From the NCBI RefSeq assembly GCF_003576645.1, contig NC_044925.1, positions 6,523,106-6,587,105 on the forward strand: a stretch of 64,000 bases of DNA, in the 5' to 3' direction. The DNA comes from Ipomoea triloba. Taxonomy: Eukaryota; Streptophyta; Magnoliopsida; Solanales; Convolvulaceae. The translations under genes were made by a program, and so were the position numbers. Position 1 is the stretch's first letter. Each line of letters starts with the position of its first letter. The notes below the pieces were generated by a model. That model saw only the letters and a program-made list of their open reading frames with translations. It ran no database searches and was not told the origin of the DNA. Positions 60,627 to 64,000 of this stretch are shown one piece after another.

Positions 60627-60685
60627 TTAAATGTTTAAAAAGAGTAATACTATGTTTAATTTAAAGATCAAAATTTATACACTAT

Positions 60686-61010
60686 CTAACAAGATAAAGG
60701 CCTTGTTTGGTAACATAGTTAACTTATCAGCTAATTTTATATTATTTGACCATTATTAATTGTTTGACTTGGTTAAACATTTGATGTAAGTGGTTGATTA
60801 ATTAGCTTTTTGTAACAGTTTATTGCTCCAAAATGCTAAAATTAAAAAAGATGTTTAAAGCAGTTTTTTCGATCAACTTTTTATAAAAGTTAAACTGCAT
60901 GTAATAAGCTATCAGCTAATTTACCAAACATTTTTTTACAATCAACTAATGTTATCAACTAGTCAAATTCACTAACCTAATCAGCTAACAACTATTTATC
61001 AAGCATAAAA
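60686..61010. mobile_element. Probable MITE fragment
   Basis: Starts AAGGCCTTGTTTGGTAACAT and repeats ATCAGCTAA and CAACTA words throughout, in the style of plant hAT MITEs. The matching right end was not found. Confidence 0.35.
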
Positions 61011-61585
61011 AAAAAAAAAAATTACTCCGTAAATGTAGTACTCCACATCATCGTATAGAATAATTCGGTCATTTTCAGATGAAAATTTGACTCATTTTAT
61101 CTTTGTACTACAATATGGTTAAATTAAACTGCCATGTATTAAACCAATGTCTTTAATTATTATTATTCTTCTTTTCTTGCACCTAAAACAGAAGGGAAAT
61201 TTAAAAATAAAAATAAAAATAGCCTCGAACATGTAACACAAGGAAATCAATTAAAATTATCATTCTTCGAGTACTAAAATAATATATTTGTTCCTTTAAT
61301 TATTACTACGTATTTGTTTCTGACATGCATCCCAGGAAAGGGGAAAAAATATATTCTAGGAAAAAACAAACGATAACCTTAAAGCATGTGGAACAATGAA
61401 ACCAAGAAATACAAATTACATGCACTCTCAAAACTCAAGTACTCAAAAGTGAAATCCAAATCCTTTATTTTCATTTTACACACACACATAATTATTCACC
61501 TTCTTGCCCTCTTGTATGCTATGTAATTTTGTGTATTATTGACATGTTAATTACTTGTAATCATCGTTTGAAATAAAATTACTAA

Positions 61586-62050
61586 GGGTGTGTTTGATTC
61601 ACACAAGGAAATCGAAATCGAAATGAAAATAAAATACTTGGTAATGATAATAGATTTTGGTGAAAGCATTTTGCATGTTTGGTAGTAAGGTGGAATTAGA
61701 ATGATTACCAATATTGATGTTTGGTTATGTACGAGTGTACGACCCTGTAATGAGAATAAATGTTTTAAAAATATAAAAATAAAAAATTAAGGCAATTGAT
61801 CATAATACAATGACATCCAAAGCACCAATATGAAAAAAAAATCAAAACAAAAATCTAAAAGCACTAATCCAAACTTAAAAATCAGATTACCAATAAAATG
61901 GAATGATACTCGTTTTTAATTAGGGAATGGAATTTTTAATTCAAGAGGTAATCAAATCTCATAGTTGTGTTTTAAAAAATTGTCAACCAAACACTAACTA
62001 GGATTTTGATTCTCATTCTTGGTGTGTAAACTCATGAACCAAACACACCT
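61586..62050. mobile_element. PIF/Harbinger-like MITE
   Basis: A 465-bp element with ends GGGTGTGTTTGATTCACAC and GAACCAAACACACCT in inverted orientation, flanked by TAA on both sides (61583-61585, 62051-62053). Non-coding. Confidence 0.6.
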
Positions 62051-62053
62051 TAA

Positions 62054-63235
62054 ATAAACTTTAGAGTATAGAATATCGCTTTGCAAGAATTATTGAATTA
62101 AATATTTCGATCCATTTGTTCCGGTCCTATATGTGTGTGTGAGTATTTAATTGTTATACATGTTCGGGTATAATAATCACAAAATACAAATATTTAAATT
62201 TTTTGTTTTAAATATTTAGAATATAATTGTTATAACTTATAAGACATTAAAAAAATTGTCAATTTGTTTAGGCATAAAATTAATTAAACAAAGTGCATTA
62301 TAATGCGGTTGTTTGATGAAAACCATCTTTCTTATCATGTAAGGATTAAATTTGTTTATTATTATGCGTTGCTGTATATAATAATTGAGTAAATTATTGG
62401 GACAGACAGGAAGTTGGAGGAATATGAGAAGGTAGGAATGAAAGAGACAGGTGAGAAATCAAATTCAAAAATTTGGTTGGTATATATTACTATCGGTTAC
62501 GTTACTGATTTTATGTGATTCACAAAAACACCCCCAAAAGTTTGTCAAATTACACCCACTTGCCATGCTATCGGGTCATCCCCAAAGTCAAACCGACATC
62601 CCTAATATAAGTTTACAACATTGAGAAAAGAACTTTATATATATGATGATTTATGCTGTTATACTTGTTTTTTTTATTATTACACTTAACTGGTGATTAA
62701 GGTGATGAGCTTCAAACTAAATTTTATAATTTTAAAAGAGTATAATTTATCACAAAATTATACTTTAAACTCCTATAAAATTATATTGTGTATATAATTT
62801 ATCACTAAATTATACTTTAAACTCCTATAAAATTATATTGTGTATTTGATAAAATTATATATTTATCAAAAATTTAAAAAAGAATATTAAAAGTGCTTTT
62901 ACTAACTCAAAAAATAGACAAATTCTTTAAGAAATGGATAACATGTTCACTTGTTATTACTTCAAATTAGAAAATGGAGAACATTTTCTTTTTCATTTTT
63001 CGTAAATTTGGACACTGTCAAATGTAATAGGAGTTAATGTCATATGGGATCTTTTGCGTATAATGATTTTGTCATATTTAATCCTAAACATTCAAGTTGA
63101 TCACCATGATCTTTCAACTTTTAAATTTTAACCAATCGTGGTCCTTCGATTAGTTTGAGCCGTTTTAAGCTATGTAAAGTAAGAGCGAAATCGTCCTTAC
63201 AAGCTGTGTCTTCCATGTTGATAAAGTAAATACAC
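62054..63235. other. AT-rich intergenic DNA
   Basis: No gene seen. A tandem duplication of about 59 bp (ATAATTTATCAC, ACTTTAAACTCCTATAAAAT, TATATTGTGTAT) lies at 62734-62850. Confidence 0.45.
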
Positions 63236-63239
63236 AATG

Positions 63240-64000
63240 ACGATGTTGAATGTACGGTCAAAGATACTTTATTAATTATAGTGTTTGAAGGGTAACCCGA
63301 TCAACGTAACAGTGGATTAGAAGTTTCCGAGCTACTTAATTATTTGAGAGAGAAAACAACCAAAAGTCCACCCACCAGCATTAAATGCAATATTTATAAG
63401 GCTTTTGGGGTCAAATCCCGGTTCTTCGGCATGGTGGCCTCGTGGCGGTTATGCACGGGTCATAATTGTGGCCTTATGCGATGATGCCAGGTGTAAAGAT
63501 AGGTTTGGGGCGAAGTCCTCAGGATTGAAGGCCAGGATGCTCGGTTCGGAATGCCCGATCCAAGCTTAATACGCTATGGACCGATTAGACCAAGCCAGGC
63601 AGATGGCCTAGCCCGGGGTTATTTGCGAAGATCGGAGGCAGAGAATCCGGCTTGTATAGATCGAGAACCGCCCAATTAAGACCGAAAGACGGGTCGGGGC
63701 TCTAGTACCGTATCGGGTGATGTTTTCCGGGAAATATTCCCTATCAAGTAGCCCCTCTTAGTCCGGTCCTAGACGTCGGTCGCAAGGGAGAGGGCCGTGC
63801 TAAGGATTTCATTCCGCCGTGCCTTAAGCGAAACATCACTTGAACAAGGGCTTACGCCAGGATGACGTTACCCCTTACTTTAACCGAGGGCACATGTCGA
63901 ATAACGGGGGTTCTTCGGTATTTGTGCCAGGTTTGAATTTTGAAAATGCTTCGCGTGCCTGGGGTCTTCCTATAAATAAGAGCTTAAGGCATTGACAACC
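63240..64000 (+). mobile_element. LTR-like block running off the window edge
   Basis: The base composition turns G+C-richer at about 63400 (TTCGGCATGGTGGCCTCGTG, GATCGGAGGCAGAGAATCC). CTATAAATAAGAGCTTAAGG at about 63970 is like the promoter TATA region of a plant Ty3/gypsy LTR. The block is cut by the window end, so no second LTR or primer site can be seen. Confidence 0.4.

Overview
This is a stretch of plant nuclear DNA. It is AT-rich, its genes are broken up by introns, and the space between genes is packed with transposon remnants (MITEs, SINEs, a LINE, LTR elements, a gene-carrying MULE-like element and a decayed plant pararetrovirus). The three genes resemble those of core eudicots. An asterid such as a Convolvulaceae or Solanaceae species is plausible, but that is only an impression; no marker in the window fixes the species.

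Layout: 1-8.8 kb is a repeat graveyard. It holds an (AT)n tract at the edge, MITEs, two fragments of an endogenous caulimovirid, and a broken RNase H-type LINE on the minus strand. 9.8-16.3 kb is a plus-strand cyclin T gene (6 coding exons, 618 aa). 16.3-28.7 kb has no intact gene; it holds several MITE/SINE families and a MULE-like element with ~205-bp inverted repeats around a broken BPS1-like gene fragment. 28.86-31.52 kb is a plus-strand two-exon cationic amino acid transporter of the CAT1 type (595 aa). 31.96-58.68 kb is a minus-strand AIR9 gene. I resolved it into 37 coding exons that join in frame to 5187 bp (1728 aa), plus a non-coding leader exon. Its introns hold a Cassandra-type TRIM, two hAT MITEs with perfect 8-bp target duplications, a PIF/Harbinger MITE, a Ty3/gypsy remnant and several local duplications. 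58.7-64 kb is intergenic, with a SINE, MITEs and a GC-richer LTR-like block at the right edge.

The three genes are unrelated housekeeping genes: transcription elongation (cyclin T, partner of CDKC), amino acid transport at a membrane, and a microtubule-associated protein of the division site. CAT1 and AIR9 are convergent, with stop codons only ~440 bp apart. Nothing suggests an operon-like or biosynthetic cluster. I did not find a convincing new biological system. The items most worth a second look are the captured BPS1-like fragment, the AIR9 exon-end duplication that copies a splice donor, the 5S-bearing TRIM, the pararetrovirus/LINE block, and the SINE family with and without box B.
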